The notes under the pieces: model-generated
The model's input: the letters and a program-made list of their open reading frames with translations, nothing else
The model's database searches: none
What the model was told of the DNA's origin: nothing
From: Candidatus Saccharimonadota bacterium
Lineage (GTDB): Bacteria > Patescibacteriota > Saccharimonadia > Saccharimonadales > Saccharimonadaceae
Direction: 5' to 3'
DNA length: 64,000 nt
NCBI GenBank assembly: GCA_905372095.1
Contig: CAJPNK010000002.1
Coordinates: 62,001 to 126,000 of the forward strand
Part shown: piece by piece, positions 33,642 through 43,669 of the stretch
How positions within the stretch are numbered: the stretch's first letter is position 1
How the letters are laid out: every line of letters begins with the position of its first letter
Made by a program: the position numbers and the translations under genes

Positions 33642-36122
33642 ATGATGCCAGAAGACTTTGCAGATTTTATTTCGCGGTTGACCGACAACGCGCGCGCTAG
33701 CGTCCAGCATGCTGACGCGATTGCTCGCGGTAACGGTAGTAATTACATTGGGACGGAGCACTTGCTGCTCGGCGTTTTGGCGCAAGGGTCGAGCTCGGCG
33801 GCACAGGTATTGACTGACGCCGGCGTGACCCTGCAACAAGCTGAAATGATTCTGGATATCAAACCGTCCCGGGTAGTTACCAGCACCGGTATGGTGGGCC
33901 TTAGCGAGACGGCCTTGTTGACATTGCGCATGGCGTGGGAAGCGGCGCGCGAGTATGGCCATGATTATCTCGGTACAGAGCATATCTTGTACAGCGTCCT
34001 GCGACAAGGAAATGCCCGAGCGACAGCGCTGCTGCGCGAGATGGGCATCAATGTCGATATGATAATCAGCGAACTCGAGAAGTCGTTTGAAGAGAATCGC
34101 GGCGAACATGGCGATATTGCTACTGAACCGCGGCGCCGCGGTAATACGCGCGGCGGGGCGCTTAGCGCCTTTGGTGTGGATTTGACAGCGCGGGCAGCCA
34201 ACGGTGAACTTGACACGATGATTGGCCGCGACAAAGAGCTGGAGCGAATGATCACTATCCTTAGCCGCCGCACCAAGAATAATCCAGTACTGATTGGCGA
34301 CCCAGGCGTTGGCAAAACCGCCATCGTTGAGGGGCTGGCGCAGCGGATCGTCCGCGAGGACGTACCGGGCCATCTATTAGATCGCCGCGTGGTTATGTTA
34401 GATATGGCGGCAATGATTGCCGGTACTAAATATCGCGGCGAATTCGAGGATCGGCTGAAAAAGGTAATCGCTGAAGTCAAAAAACAGGGTAATATTATTC
34501 TTTTTATTGATGAATTGCACCTGCTGGTTGGTGCTGGCGCCTCGGAAGGTTCGATGGATGCGGCCAATATCCTCAAGCCGGCGTTGGCGCGCGGCGAGCT
34601 GCACATGATTGGCGCGACGACTCTCGATGAATATCGCAAGCATATCGAGAAAGACACGGCCCTAGAACGGCGTTTCCAGACGATCGTCGTCAAAGAGCCA
34701 ACTATGGCGCAGACAATCGCTATTTTGAAAGGTCTTAAAAATTATTATGAAAAGCATCATGGCGTCAAAATCACCGACGAAGTGATTGAGTTGGCAGTAT
34801 ATATGAGCGACCGCTACGTTAGCGACCGTTTCATGCCCGATAAAGCGATTGACGTGCTCGACGAGGCAGCTGCTCGAGTTCGCGTCAAGCGGGGCCACCG
34901 CCCGAGCCGCGAGCGCGAATATCTCAAAGAACTCAAGCACCTCAATGAGCGCATGGAGGACGCTGTCTTGCACGAAGATTATCAGCGAGCCGCTATGTAC
35001 AAACAGCGCATTAGCCAGATTAGTAAAAAACTCGAGACAGAAGTTGCTGCCCAAAAAGGCCGTCGCGCTATCCAGCTAACTGATGACGATGTGGCGCATG
35101 CTATCGCTGTGATGACTAACATTCCAGTCGAAAAAGTCCAGACTAGCGAAGCGAAGTTGCTGCGCCAGCTCGAAAAGCATCTCGGTAAGTATATCATTGG
35201 CCAGCGCGAGGCTATCGGTAAAGTGGCGCGGGCAATCCGCCGCAGCCGCAGCGGCGTAGCTAGCAGCCGGCGGCCGATTGGCAGTTTCGTCTTCATGGGA
35301 CCGACTGGTGTCGGCAAAACGCAATTAGCTAAGGTGCTAGCGCGCGAAGTTTTCGGCAGCGAAGAAGCGCTTATCAAAATCGACATGAGCGAATTCGGCG
35401 AGAAGCACAATACGTCGCGGTTGCTCGGGGCGCCAGCTGGTTATGTTGGTTACGAGGACGGCGGTAAATTGACTGACAAAGTTCGCCGCCAGCCGTACAG
35501 CGTGGTGCTTTTTGACGAAATTGAAAAGGCGCATCCAGACGTATTCAACCTGTTGCTGCAGCTACTGGAAGATGGGACGATGACTGATGCTAAGGGGCGC
35601 GAAGTTAGCTTTCGCAATACGATTATCATCTTGACTAGCAATCTCGGCGCCGACAAGATGACCAAAGAGTCGGAACTTGGCTTTCACTCTAGCCGCGACA
35701 AAAACAGCGAAATTGACGATTTGCACCGCCGCAACGCTAAATTTGCTCGCGATGCTCTCGATAAGTTTATGCGTCCCGAGCTGATTAATCGCTTTGACGG
35801 TATTATTACTTTCCGAGCGTTGACTCGCGCCGAGGTCGGCAAGATCTTCGACCTGCTGATCGGCGAGCTGCGCCAGCGTTTGGTGCGCAAAGGCCTGGCC
35901 CTTACGATTAAACCTAGTGCCAAAAAATTCCTTATCGACAAGGGTTACAGTATCAAATACGGCGCCCGTCCGCTGCGCCGTGTCATCGAGGACGAGGTTG
36001 AGCATGCTATTGCTGAGCAAGTACTTGACGGCGCCTATGCTAAAGGTGATATCCTAGAAGTAGGAATCAAGAAAGGAGCGATAGCGATTGAACGGCGCAG
36101 CGAAACCGACAGCCGGACGTAA
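33642..36122 (+). CDS. clpC: ATP-dependent Clp protease ATP-binding subunit ClpC
   Basis: 826 residues. A double Clp N-domain (about 1-145) is followed by AAA+ module 1 with Walker [10 protein letters not shown] (about 219) and [11 protein letters not shown], a UVR-type middle segment ([20 protein letters not shown]), AAA+ module 2 with Walker [10 protein letters not shown] (about 553), [14 protein letters not shown] and a C-terminal D2-small domain. It unfolds proteins and feeds them to ClpP, whose gene at 55 kb has the same operator. The start is the first ATG of an ATGATG pair, five bases after GGAG. Expression is probably HrcA-repressed and heat-inducible. Confidence 0.95.
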   Translation: MMPEDFADFISRLTDNARASVQHADAIARGNGSNYIGTEHLLLGVLAQGSSSAAQVLTDAGVTLQQAEMILDIKPSRVVTSTGMVGLSETALLTLRMAWEAAREYGHDYLGTEHILYSVLRQGNARATALLREMGINVDMIISELEKSFEENRGEHGDIATEPRRRGNTRGGALSAFGVDLTARAANGELDTMIGRDKELERMITILSRRTKNNPVLIGDPGVGKTAIVEGLAQRIVREDVPGHLLDRRVVMLDMAAMIAGTKYRGEFEDRLKKVIAEVKKQGNIILFIDELHLLVGAGASEGSMDAANILKPALARGELHMIGATTLDEYRKHIEKDTALERRFQTIVVKEPTMAQTIAILKGLKNYYEKHHGVKITDEVIELAVYMSDRYVSDRFMPDKAIDVLDEAAARVRVKRGHRPSREREYLKELKHLNERMEDAVLHEDYQRAAMYKQRISQISKKLETEVAAQKGRRAIQLTDDDVAHAIAVMTNIPVEKVQTSEAKLLRQLEKHLGKYIIGQREAIGKVARAIRRSRSGVASSRRPIGSFVFMGPTGVGKTQLAKVLAREVFGSEEALIKIDMSEFGEKHNTSRLLGAPAGYVGYEDGGKLTDKVRRQPYSVVLFDEIEKAHPDVFNLLLQLLEDGTMTDAKGREVSFRNTIIILTSNLGADKMTKESELGFHSSRDKNSEIDDLHRRNAKFARDALDKFMRPELINRFDGIITFRALTRAEVGKIFDLLIGELRQRLVRKGLALTIKPSAKKFLIDKGYSIKYGARPLRRVIEDEVEHAIAEQVLDGAYAKGDILEVGIKKGAIAIERRSETDSRT

Positions 36123-37110
36123 TATTGTCTCGAAAATCATCGCTTTGTTGGCAGTGATAAGTATTGCTGCTGGCGGTTTTTTCTACGGGCAGACAGCCTT
36201 TGATACTTATCGAGCGTCAACTTTCACGCCGCCTGCAGCTGTTGCCGCGGTTGAAGATTCAATCAAGCTGACTCCGGCGGCGCACCGCACCTTCCGAGCA
36301 ACTCAGCCAGCTATTGAGACTAGCGATCAGTTCAATGCTCATTGCAAAAGTACCGAACGTACCGCAGCCATCTTGGGCTGCTATTATGGCGATCGGATTT
36401 ATCTTTTTGATGTCGAAAATGCCGAGCTAGCTGGCGCCAAAGAAGTAACAGCAGCGCACGAATTGCTGCACGCCCAGTATGCACGGCTGAATATCTTCGA
36501 GCGGCCGCGAGTCGACGCTATGATCAAAAAGGCTTATCAAAAGGTCAAAAATGAACCGGAAATTGCCAAAGCTATGGAATACTACCGCGAGGCCGAGCCA
36601 GGCGCCGAGCTAGATGAGCTACATTCGATTATCGGTACCACGATTGGCGAGCTCGATTCTGATCTTGAACAGTATTATGCGCGTTATTTCACTGATCGAG
36701 CGTCAATTGTCGCCAAAAACCAAGCTTACACGGCAGTATTTACCCGAGTTAACGTTCGGGCTGAAGCGCTGCAATCCAAACTGCAGTCAGCCGCTAAGCA
36801 AATCAAACAAGATGTCGAAGCTTATCAGTCTGACTTATCGCAAATTAACGCTGATATTAATAGTTTTAATGAACGGGCCAGGAGCGGTGAGTTTAGTTCG
36901 CAAGCTGATTTCGCAGTGGCGCGGTCGGCGCTGCAGCAGCGAATTAGCGCTATTAATGCTCGGCAGAGTTCGCTCAATTCGCGAATTAAAGCTTACAATG
37001 ACGATGTGGCAACTCTCAAAAGCTTAGCCGTTAAAGCCGATCAGCTCAATCAAAGCATCAACGGCGTAGCCGCGCCGGCCGGAGTAAATAGTGGCCAAAG
37101 CGCGCAGTAA
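36088..37110 (+). CDS. Membrane-anchored protein with HExxH motif, putative metallopeptidase
   Basis: 340 residues. The likely start is TTG at 36088, nine bases after AAAGGAG, inside the clpC end. One N-terminal transmembrane helix (about 14-32) is followed by an outer domain with TAAHELLHAQYARL (HExxH zinc motif, about residue 118) and a downstream GAELDELHSIIGT that could supply the third ligand. A long coiled coil (about 210-320) makes up the C-terminus. The family is not named here; the zinc-peptidase activity is inferred only from the motif. It overlaps clpC by 35 bases and radA by 20, so it is part of the heat-shock operon. Confidence 0.75.
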   Translation: MNGAAKPTAGRNIVSKIIALLAVISIAAGGFFYGQTAFDTYRASTFTPPAAVAAVEDSIKLTPAAHRTFRATQPAIETSDQFNAHCKSTERTAAILGCYYGDRIYLFDVENAELAGAKEVTAAHELLHAQYARLNIFERPRVDAMIKKAYQKVKNEPEIAKAMEYYREAEPGAELDELHSIIGTTIGELDSDLEQYYARYFTDRASIVAKNQAYTAVFTRVNVRAEALQSKLQSAAKQIKQDVEAYQSDLSQINADINSFNERARSGEFSSQADFAVARSALQQRISAINARQSSLNSRIKAYNDDVATLKSLAVKADQLNQSINGVAAPAGVNSGQSAQ

Positions 37111-38446
37111 TTTCGTCTGCCAAAATTGCGGCGCCAGCTATCCGAAATGGACGGGCAAGTGCGAGAATTGCGGCGAATGGAACACGCTCGTCGAACAGAT
37201 AGTCGAGACCAAGGGCGCTTCGGCGGTAGCACGCAGCCATTCGCACGGTAAAATCCTAAAGCCGCAGTCGATGCGTTCAATCGCTGCCGAGGATTCAGTG
37301 AAACGCCTGCCGACTGGTATTGCTGACCTCGACGCAGTGCTAGGCGGCGGGATTCTGCCGGCAGGCATAATGCTGTTAGCGGGTCAGCCGGGTATCGGTA
37401 AATCGACGCTATTGATGCAGGTAGCAGCGCATGTTGCCGAGCAATCAGCGGTTCTATATGTCAGCGGCGAGGAAAGCGCTTCTCAGGTCAAGCTCCGCGC
37501 TACGCGCCTCGGTGCGACCTCTGGCGATGATCTGCAGTTTGTCGCCAGCACTAGCGCTGACGACATTGCTGCGACAATTCGCAGCGGCCAGTATAAATTG
37601 GTGATTATCGACAGTATTCAGACGCTTAGCCTAGAGGAAATCGCCAGCGCACCAGGCACCGTTAGCCAGATTACCAACTCGAGTAATGTCATTATCCGGG
37701 CAGCAAAAGCTTCGGGTGCAGCGGTAATTTTAGTGGGCCACGTCACCAAGGAGGGTTCGATCGCTGGGCCGAAAGTTCTCGAGCACCTAGTCGATGTGGT
37801 CTTGCAATTCGAAGGCGACCGTTACGGCGGCTTCAAAGTGGTGCGCGCCGTCAAGAATCGCTACGGCTCGACTAGCGAAGCGGCAATTTTCGAGATGAAC
37901 GATAAGGGTTTGCGGGTCGTCGAAAATCCGTCAGCCGCGCTGTTAGCCGAGCGCCAAAACGCTGATGGCTCTGTGGTATTGGCGACGCTTGAAGGCAACC
38001 GCCCGATTCTCGTTGAGATCCAGGCTCTTGTCAATTCGACCAATTTCGGGTATCCTAAGAGGACAGCTAGCGGTTTCGACCTCAATCGTCTCAATCTGCT
38101 CATCGCGGTGCTAGAGAAGCGCACCAAATTGAATTTATCCGATAAAGATATTTATGTGAATGTAGTTGGCGGTTTGAAACTTGCCGACCGGGCAGCAGAC
38201 TTGGCGGTAGCGATGGCGATTGCTAGCGCGGCGGCCGGGCGTAAACTCGACGACGGACTGGTGGTGTTCGGCGAAGTGGGCTTAGGCGGCGAGATTCGCT
38301 CGGCACAAGGCGCCGATAAGCGCCTGAACGAAGCCAAAAAGCTTGGCTTCACCCAAGCGATTGCGCCAGCAACCTCTGGCAAAAAGAATTCATTTGTAAA
38401 AGGCGTCAAAGATTTACGCCAAGCTTTGATCGGCTATCTCAAGTAG
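37091..38446 (+). CDS. radA: DNA repair protein RadA (Sms)
   Basis: 451 residues. It shows the N-terminal zinc finger FVCQNCGASYPKWTGKCENCGEWN, a RecA-like core with Walker A GQPGIGKST (about residue 99), the RadA-specific KNRYG motif (Tyr where most have Phe), and a C-terminal Lon-protease-like domain (NVVGGLKLADRAADLAVAMAIASA, GEVGLGGEIR). RadA helps branch migration during recombination repair. The GTG start at 37091 follows GGAG by six bases and overlaps the upstream gene. Confidence 0.95.
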   Translation: MAKARSNFVCQNCGASYPKWTGKCENCGEWNTLVEQIVETKGASAVARSHSHGKILKPQSMRSIAAEDSVKRLPTGIADLDAVLGGGILPAGIMLLAGQPGIGKSTLLMQVAAHVAEQSAVLYVSGEESASQVKLRATRLGATSGDDLQFVASTSADDIAATIRSGQYKLVIIDSIQTLSLEEIASAPGTVSQITNSSNVIIRAAKASGAAVILVGHVTKEGSIAGPKVLEHLVDVVLQFEGDRYGGFKVVRAVKNRYGSTSEAAIFEMNDKGLRVVENPSAALLAERQNADGSVVLATLEGNRPILVEIQALVNSTNFGYPKRTASGFDLNRLNLLIAVLEKRTKLNLSDKDIYVNVVGGLKLADRAADLAVAMAIASAAAGRKLDDGLVVFGEVGLGGEIRSAQGADKRLNEAKKLGFTQAIAPATSGKKNSFVKGVKDLRQALIGYLK

Positions 38447-38480
38447 CTAGTAGTCAATCAAGGCAAAAAGAAAGGAAAAT

Positions 38481-39527
38481 ATGCAAACCAAAGACTTAAT
38501 ATTATTGGTGGTAGCGCTGCTTATTTTGGGCGAAGTGTCGTACTTATTAGCGCGATTACCCAAAAACTCCATCAAATCAAAAGATCGGGCTATCTTGGTA
38601 GATACCTCGGTGCTGATGGACGGGCGAATTGTACCGGTAGCACAAACTGGCTTTATCGGCGGTACGCTGGTGATCCCACGCTCGGTTATCGGCGAGCTGC
38701 AGTTTCTAGCTGACCATGCCGATGCTGACAAACGCGCCCGCGCCCGTTACGGGCTTGATGTGGTCACCGAGCTGCAAGCTATGGAGCGCGTCAACGTCGA
38801 ATTGCTGCAAGACGGTAGCCACGCTCGCGAAGGTGTTGATGACCGCCTGCTCAAACTAGCTAAGCAGCATGGCGCAGTGATCATGACGCTAGATTACAAT
38901 CTAAACAAGGTTGCCGCCGTCGAGGGTACCGAAGTACTAAACCTTAACGAATTAGCGCAGAGTATCCGGATGGAGCATCTACCCGGCGAGAAAATCACGT
39001 TAGAGCTTATTCAGAAGGGGCAGGACGCGCATCAGGGCGTGGGCTACCTACCAGACGGCACAATGGTTGTCGTCGAGCAGGCGAGCGCTCAGATAGGTCA
39101 GACGCTAAATGTCGAAATTATCCGTAATTTGCAGACCGCAGCCGGCCGGATGATCTTTGCTAAGAAAATAGAGACTGTTGGCAAACCCCTCAAATCGACC
39201 GCCAAAGCTGCGGGCAAAACTCAAAAAACAGCGAAAATCGCAGCCGCAGCAGCATCGAAAACGCCCGCAAAAAGCACTGCTAACGCTAAGCAGCGTTCTG
39301 CCGGCCGCGCCCGCAGCCAATCGTCAGCTGGCAGTGCTAGCAATCGTGATTCGGCTAAAAAGGCAGGCGAGACCAAAACTCAAACTAAACCAGCCAGCAA
39401 AAAAGCTAATTCGCCGAAAACAAAACCGCAGCCGAAGCCAGCTGCTCCAGCGACCCGTCGCCAGAGTGCTCGCCGCCCAGACCACGAGAGCGACTTGATT
39501 GACCTAGTCAATAGCCAAAGCCAATAA
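38481..39527 (+). CDS. PIN/TRAM domain membrane protein (YacL-like) with Lys/Ala-rich tail
   Basis: 348 residues. One N-terminal transmembrane helix (about 4-22), a PIN domain with ILVDTSVLMDGRI, VIPRSVIGELQ, VDDRLLKLAKQHGAVIMTLDYNLNKVA (the acidic metal site), and a TRAM domain (LELIQKGQDAHQGVGYLPDGTMVVVEQA). This matches YacL-type proteins, probable RNA-binding nucleases. The last about 110 residues are a low-complexity Lys/Ala/Ser tail, unusual for the family and likely disordered and nucleic-acid-binding. AAAGGA is five bases before the ATG. Confidence 0.9.
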   Translation: MQTKDLILLVVALLILGEVSYLLARLPKNSIKSKDRAILVDTSVLMDGRIVPVAQTGFIGGTLVIPRSVIGELQFLADHADADKRARARYGLDVVTELQAMERVNVELLQDGSHAREGVDDRLLKLAKQHGAVIMTLDYNLNKVAAVEGTEVLNLNELAQSIRMEHLPGEKITLELIQKGQDAHQGVGYLPDGTMVVVEQASAQIGQTLNVEIIRNLQTAAGRMIFAKKIETVGKPLKSTAKAAGKTQKTAKIAAAAASKTPAKSTANAKQRSAGRARSQSSAGSASNRDSAKKAGETKTQTKPASKKANSPKTKPQPKPAAPATRRQSARRPDHESDLIDLVNSQSQ

Positions 39528-39548
39528 AATCGCTAGCGCGATATATAG

Positions 39549-39577
39549 ATAGCACGCTGCTAGGAGCGTGCTATTTT
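39549..39577 (+). terminator. Terminator after the PIN/TRAM gene
   Basis: ATAGCACGC, loop of eight, GCGTGCTAT, then TTT. It lies between two convergent genes. Confidence 0.75.
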
Positions 39578-39615
39578 GCTGGGTTTTGGCGGCAAACTAC
39601 TGCGATGAAGCGGAT

Positions 39616-42330
39616 TTAATCGTCGTCATCGCTGCTACTGTTTGGATTGTAGCTAGCGCTACTAGTCGCCGTATAGTAGCCAGTGTCGGTAATTTTGGCG
39701 GTTAGCGTGCCGCTACTGGCTGCTGACAGGTTGCCTTTATGAATATTCCAGATGCCGCTGCTATCGACTTGCTTGCTGGCGACAACAGTACTACCAGATA
39801 ATAATTCGATGTTTTGCAGTTTATAACGGCCGTTGGTATAGACGATGGATACGCCGCCGCTAGTCACCGTTAACGTAACATTCGGCTTCGGATCGTCGCA
39901 CTTGTGTGCATCGTCGTCTTTCTCGGCGTCGTAGCTAGAGTCGTTAGGTGTGATTATCTCTTTTCTGGTGATTGGATCAGCCATTTTCATGACATCGATT
40001 TCAATCTTGGCAGCTTCGGGAGTACAGGATGTAGCTTTCTTTTTCGAGACGCGGTCGAAAGTCATCTTGGCATTGGTAGCAGCGCTAGCCTTGTTGTAAT
40101 ACGACGGATAAATCTCGCCTTTGATTGTCTGGATGCCACTCGGCGCAGTATACCAGTCGCTTAATTTTAGTTTACCTTGGTCGGCATACATCTTGGAGAT
40201 GTCGGCCATCGTACGGTCGAAGAACATAGCTGGAATCAGCGAGTTGCCATTGCGTAGCGGCGAGGTGTCAGAATTGCCTAGCCACACCGCCATCGATAGG
40301 TTCGGCGTGTAGCCGGCAGCCCAGATATCTTTAGCGCTAACCTTGCCATTAATCTCGCTGTTGCTGGTACCAGTCTTGACAGCTGCCTTGACACCGGCGC
40401 GGCCGAGGTTGACTAGGTAGTCGCGGCCCGCCAATCCAGCGCGAGCCTTGCTGTCGCCAAGGATGTCGCTAACGATGTAAGCTGCTTGCTGGTCGATGAC
40501 TTGCTTGCTAGATTCTTTGTATTGTTTGAGCGTTTGGCCGTTGCTGTTGGCAACCTTCAGGATAGTCGTCTGCGGTTTATAAGTGCCCATTCGTCCTAGT
40601 GTTGCGAAAGCGTTAACGTGGTCAACCAAGCGTGTGCCGCAGCCGCCGATAGCGCTCGATAGGCCAGCTTGCGCGTCGGCGCCTTGCGTGCAGTACTGCA
40701 AATCGCCGGCGGAGCGTATCAGCGACCAGGTGCTGCCGCTGTTGTTCTTCTCGTTTATGGCCATAGCTTTGATAGCTGGAATATTGCGAGAGCGGGCCAA
40801 TGCTTGGCGCAGGGTAATATTGCCTTGGAATTTGTTGTCGGCGTTGTTCGGACTATAATTGCCCGGGAAAGTTGTCTTAGAGTCGGCTAGAATCGAACCG
40901 CTGCCGTAATTGGCGTTATTGCCGCCTTGGTTGCTAAATAAGCGGGCGTAAACAAGCGGCTTAATCGACGAACCCGGCTGAATGAAAGCGGTGGCTGCAT
41001 TGTCCTGCCCGAAGCCAGCATAATTGAAGTCGCGGCTGCCTACTAGGGCAACAAGCTGACCAGTTTTAGTGTCCTCAATAGCTGCTGCGCCGTTTGAGAA
41101 ACCAGCAAATTGCGAACAGTTGCGATAACCGCAGTTGCCATCGGTAATCTCGCCGTTAAATAATTTGGCTATATTGGTTTCTAGGGTTGTTTGCGCGTCG
41201 AGGTCGAGTGTTGTCTTGACCAATAAACCGCCTTCGCCGACGATAGTCTTGCCGAGCTCTTCCTCTAGCTGTTTCTTGACCATTTGGACGAAGTGCGGCG
41301 CCTTGACATTAGCGTATTGGTCGGCCAGCGGTTTGATGGTATCCATGATGTCGACTTTCTTGGCTGCCACTGCCTCTTGTTTGGATATGTAATTCATCGA
41401 GACCATGTCGTCCAGTACTTTGTGCTGGCGTTCGACAAGCGCTTTGCGGCCGTAAGTATTGTACGGGTTGTAAAGCGACGGATTGTTCGGGATAGCGGCT
41501 AGCAGCGAGCATTCTGGCAAGGTTAAATCTTTGGATGATTTGCCGAAATAAGTTTGCGCGGCCGATTCAACGCCGTTGCGCCGGCCGCCGTACGGCGATT
41601 CATTGAGGTACAAGCCGAGGATTTGGTCTTTGCTGTACATTCGTTCGACCTCGATGGCTAGAATCATCTCTTTGATTTTGCGCGGAATACCCGACAAGCC
41701 CCGCTGCATAGCTTCGTCCTTAGTAAAGAACACTTTCTTGACCAGCTGCTGCGTTAGCGTCGAGCCGCCTTGCACGGCGTTGCCCTGCGAGTTGCTGATA
41801 AAGGCGCGAACAATGCCGCTAGCGCTGATGCCGCTGTGCTTATAAAAATCTTTGTCCTCGATAGCTATAGTAGCTTTGCCCATGCATGGCGCGATGGTTT
41901 TGGCGTCGACGACTAGCGTGTAGTCGCCAGTACCTTTATCCTCCCAGAGTAATTTGTCGTTACGGTCGTAGTATTTGGTGACAGTCGTTTTGACGCGCTG
42001 TGCTAGGGTATCAGGGTTAATTTTGTCGAGATCTTTGCGGAAATAGGCGAATAGCGAAGCTATGCCGATGACGATTAGTAGCAAAGTTATGCCGACAACC
42101 TTCAGCGCCATAATTGCGCCGTCGCGGCTAAACCAGTATTTGGCTAGGCGTTTCGGATGCAAGCGGTATAGTAAGCGCTTGACCGGATGCTTCGGCAAAG
42201 TTGCCAGATATTCGGCTTTTTTGCGCGCTCGCGCGTCTTTCTTGACTCGGCGTTTATTGGCTAAATTAGCATAAGCGCTGACGCCGCCAGCTACTTTTCG
42301 TTTCTTGTTTCCCACTTTCACTCTTCCCAT
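39616..42330 (-). CDS. Class A penicillin-binding protein (PBP1a type)
   Basis: 904 residues from the ATG at 42330. A basic cytoplasmic start and one transmembrane helix (about 65-90) precede a GT51 glycosyltransferase domain (AIEDKDFYKHSGISASGIVRAF, GGSTLTQQLVKKVFF, ESPYGGRRNGVESAA) and a transpeptidase domain with the active Ser in PGSSIKPLVY, SRN, and KTGTS. A C-terminal Ig-like domain and an acidic Ser/Asp tail follow. It polymerises and crosslinks peptidoglycan outside the membrane. The minus-strand TATAAT is 16 bases from the ATG; an in-frame ATG overlapping that box is rejected. Confidence 0.93.
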   Translation of the reverse strand: MGRVKVGNKKRKVAGGVSAYANLANKRRVKKDARARKKAEYLATLPKHPVKRLLYRLHPKRLAKYWFSRDGAIMALKVVGITLLLIVIGIASLFAYFRKDLDKINPDTLAQRVKTTVTKYYDRNDKLLWEDKGTGDYTLVVDAKTIAPCMGKATIAIEDKDFYKHSGISASGIVRAFISNSQGNAVQGGSTLTQQLVKKVFFTKDEAMQRGLSGIPRKIKEMILAIEVERMYSKDQILGLYLNESPYGGRRNGVESAAQTYFGKSSKDLTLPECSLLAAIPNNPSLYNPYNTYGRKALVERQHKVLDDMVSMNYISKQEAVAAKKVDIMDTIKPLADQYANVKAPHFVQMVKKQLEEELGKTIVGEGGLLVKTTLDLDAQTTLETNIAKLFNGEITDGNCGYRNCSQFAGFSNGAAAIEDTKTGQLVALVGSRDFNYAGFGQDNAATAFIQPGSSIKPLVYARLFSNQGGNNANYGSGSILADSKTTFPGNYSPNNADNKFQGNITLRQALARSRNIPAIKAMAINEKNNSGSTWSLIRSAGDLQYCTQGADAQAGLSSAIGGCGTRLVDHVNAFATLGRMGTYKPQTTILKVANSNGQTLKQYKESSKQVIDQQAAYIVSDILGDSKARAGLAGRDYLVNLGRAGVKAAVKTGTSNSEINGKVSAKDIWAAGYTPNLSMAVWLGNSDTSPLRNGNSLIPAMFFDRTMADISKMYADQGKLKLSDWYTAPSGIQTIKGEIYPSYYNKASAATNAKMTFDRVSKKKATSCTPEAAKIEIDVMKMADPITRKEIITPNDSSYDAEKDDDAHKCDDPKPNVTLTVTSGGVSIVYTNGRYKLQNIELLSGSTVVASKQVDSSGIWNIHKGNLSAASSGTLTAKITDTGYYTATSSASYNPNSSSDDDD

Positions 42331-42346
42331 AAGCAATATTTCCACC

Positions 42347-42352
42347 ATTATA
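42347..42352 (-). promoter_or_regulatory. -10 box of the penicillin-binding protein gene
   Basis: TATAAT on the minus strand, 16 bases from the ATG, so a short leader of about nine bases is expected. Confidence 0.5.
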
Positions 42353-42382
42353 GCACTGTTCGCATCACGACGGCTAGTGCTT

Positions 42383-42411
42383 TTGCTGATAATCTGCAAA
42401 TATGTTACTAT
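42383..42411 (+). promoter_or_regulatory. tyrS promoter
   Basis: TTGCTG, 17 bases, TACTAT with upstream TGT (extended -10). Confidence 0.5.
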
Positions 42412-42439
42412 CTCACTATTAAATAAAGAAAGGTTTCAG

Positions 42440-43651
42440 ATGACGCTAGCAGAAGAACTAACGTGGCGCGGACTCATCAATCAGACGACGTTCGCTGATG
42501 TCAAAGATATAAACGAGCCGCGAACGTTCTATTTTGGCGTTGACCCTAGCGCGCCGAGTATGACTATCGGCAACTTGGCGGCGATGATGTTGTGCCGGCA
42601 TTTTATCGACCACGGCTACAGGCCGCTGCTGCTAGTTGGCGGCGCCACCGGTATGATTGGCGACCCTGATGGCAAAAAGCAAGAGCGCGACCTGCGCAAT
42701 GCCGAAACAGTGGCGCGCAATGTTGAAGGTCTGGCGGCACAATTCCGCCAAGTTTTCCGCGGCCAGGATTTTGAGATTGTTGATAATGCCGACTGGTTCT
42801 CGCAGATTAATTACATTGATTTCTTGCACAAAATCGGCAAGCATATCAGCATGACGCAGCTGCTCGACCGCGAATTCGTGCAGCAGCGTATCGGCGAGGG
42901 CGGCGCTGGCATCAGCTACGGCGAATTTAGCTACGGGCTGATTCAAGGGTATGACTTTTTACACTTGTACCGCGAAAAAGGCGCCACCTTGCAGCTAGCT
43001 GGCGCCGACCAGTGGGGTAATAGTGTTATTGGCGTGTCGCTGATTCGCAAGCTCGAGAGCAGCGAAGCACATGTTTTGACCGCGCCGCTCGTCATCAACA
43101 AGCAAACTGGCGTCAAGTTCGGCAAGTCTGAGGGCGGCGCTATCTGGCTCGACCCCGAGATGACCAGTCCGTACAAGTTCTATCAATTCTGGCTCAACTG
43201 CGACGACGAAACCAGCGAGGACCTCATCAAAATCTACACGCTGCTCGACCGCGAAACCGTCGAAGCGCTGATTGACAATCATCGGGCCAATCCAGGCGAG
43301 CGCGCCTTGCAGAAAACCTTAGCGCGCGAGGTCACCGACTTGGTGCACGGCCGCCAGCGCCGCGAGAGCGTCGAGCGGGTAACGGCTGCGTTGTTTGGCG
43401 GCGGCGATATTGCGGCGCTTAACAGCGACGATTTGAACGCTTTAGCTAACGAAATCCCGACGGTTGATCTCGAGACAACGGTCGTGGCAGCGCTGGTCGC
43501 TGCTGGCTTATGTACTAGCAACGGCGAAGCGCGCCGGCTGATCCACAATAACGCGATTAGCGTCAACGGCGCGAAGATTGCCGGTGACATGCCGCTAACC
43601 GAGACTAGCTTAATCAAAAAGGGCAAGAACGACTTTTTGCTGGTGAAATAA
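42440..43651 (+). CDS. tyrS: Tyrosyl-tRNA synthetase
   Basis: 403 residues from the ATG at 42440, preceded by AAAGG. The class I fold shows FGVDPSAPSMTIGNLAAM in the HIGH position (variant TIGN), GGATGMIGDPDGK, YDFLHLYREKGATLQLAGADQWGN for tyrosine and tRNA binding, and KFGKS for KMSKS. A C-terminal S4 RNA-binding domain ends the protein (EARRLIHNNAISVNG). It charges tRNA-Tyr. The in-frame extension upstream has no ribosome site and overlaps the opposite gene, so it is excluded. Confidence 0.95.
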   Translation: MTLAEELTWRGLINQTTFADVKDINEPRTFYFGVDPSAPSMTIGNLAAMMLCRHFIDHGYRPLLLVGGATGMIGDPDGKKQERDLRNAETVARNVEGLAAQFRQVFRGQDFEIVDNADWFSQINYIDFLHKIGKHISMTQLLDREFVQQRIGEGGAGISYGEFSYGLIQGYDFLHLYREKGATLQLAGADQWGNSVIGVSLIRKLESSEAHVLTAPLVINKQTGVKFGKSEGGAIWLDPEMTSPYKFYQFWLNCDDETSEDLIKIYTLLDRETVEALIDNHRANPGERALQKTLAREVTDLVHGRQRRESVERVTAALFGGGDIAALNSDDLNALANEIPTVDLETTVVAALVAAGLCTSNGEARRLIHNNAISVNGAKIAGDMPLTETSLIKKGKNDFLLVK

Positions 43652-43669
43652 TTGGAATAGGAGGAAATC

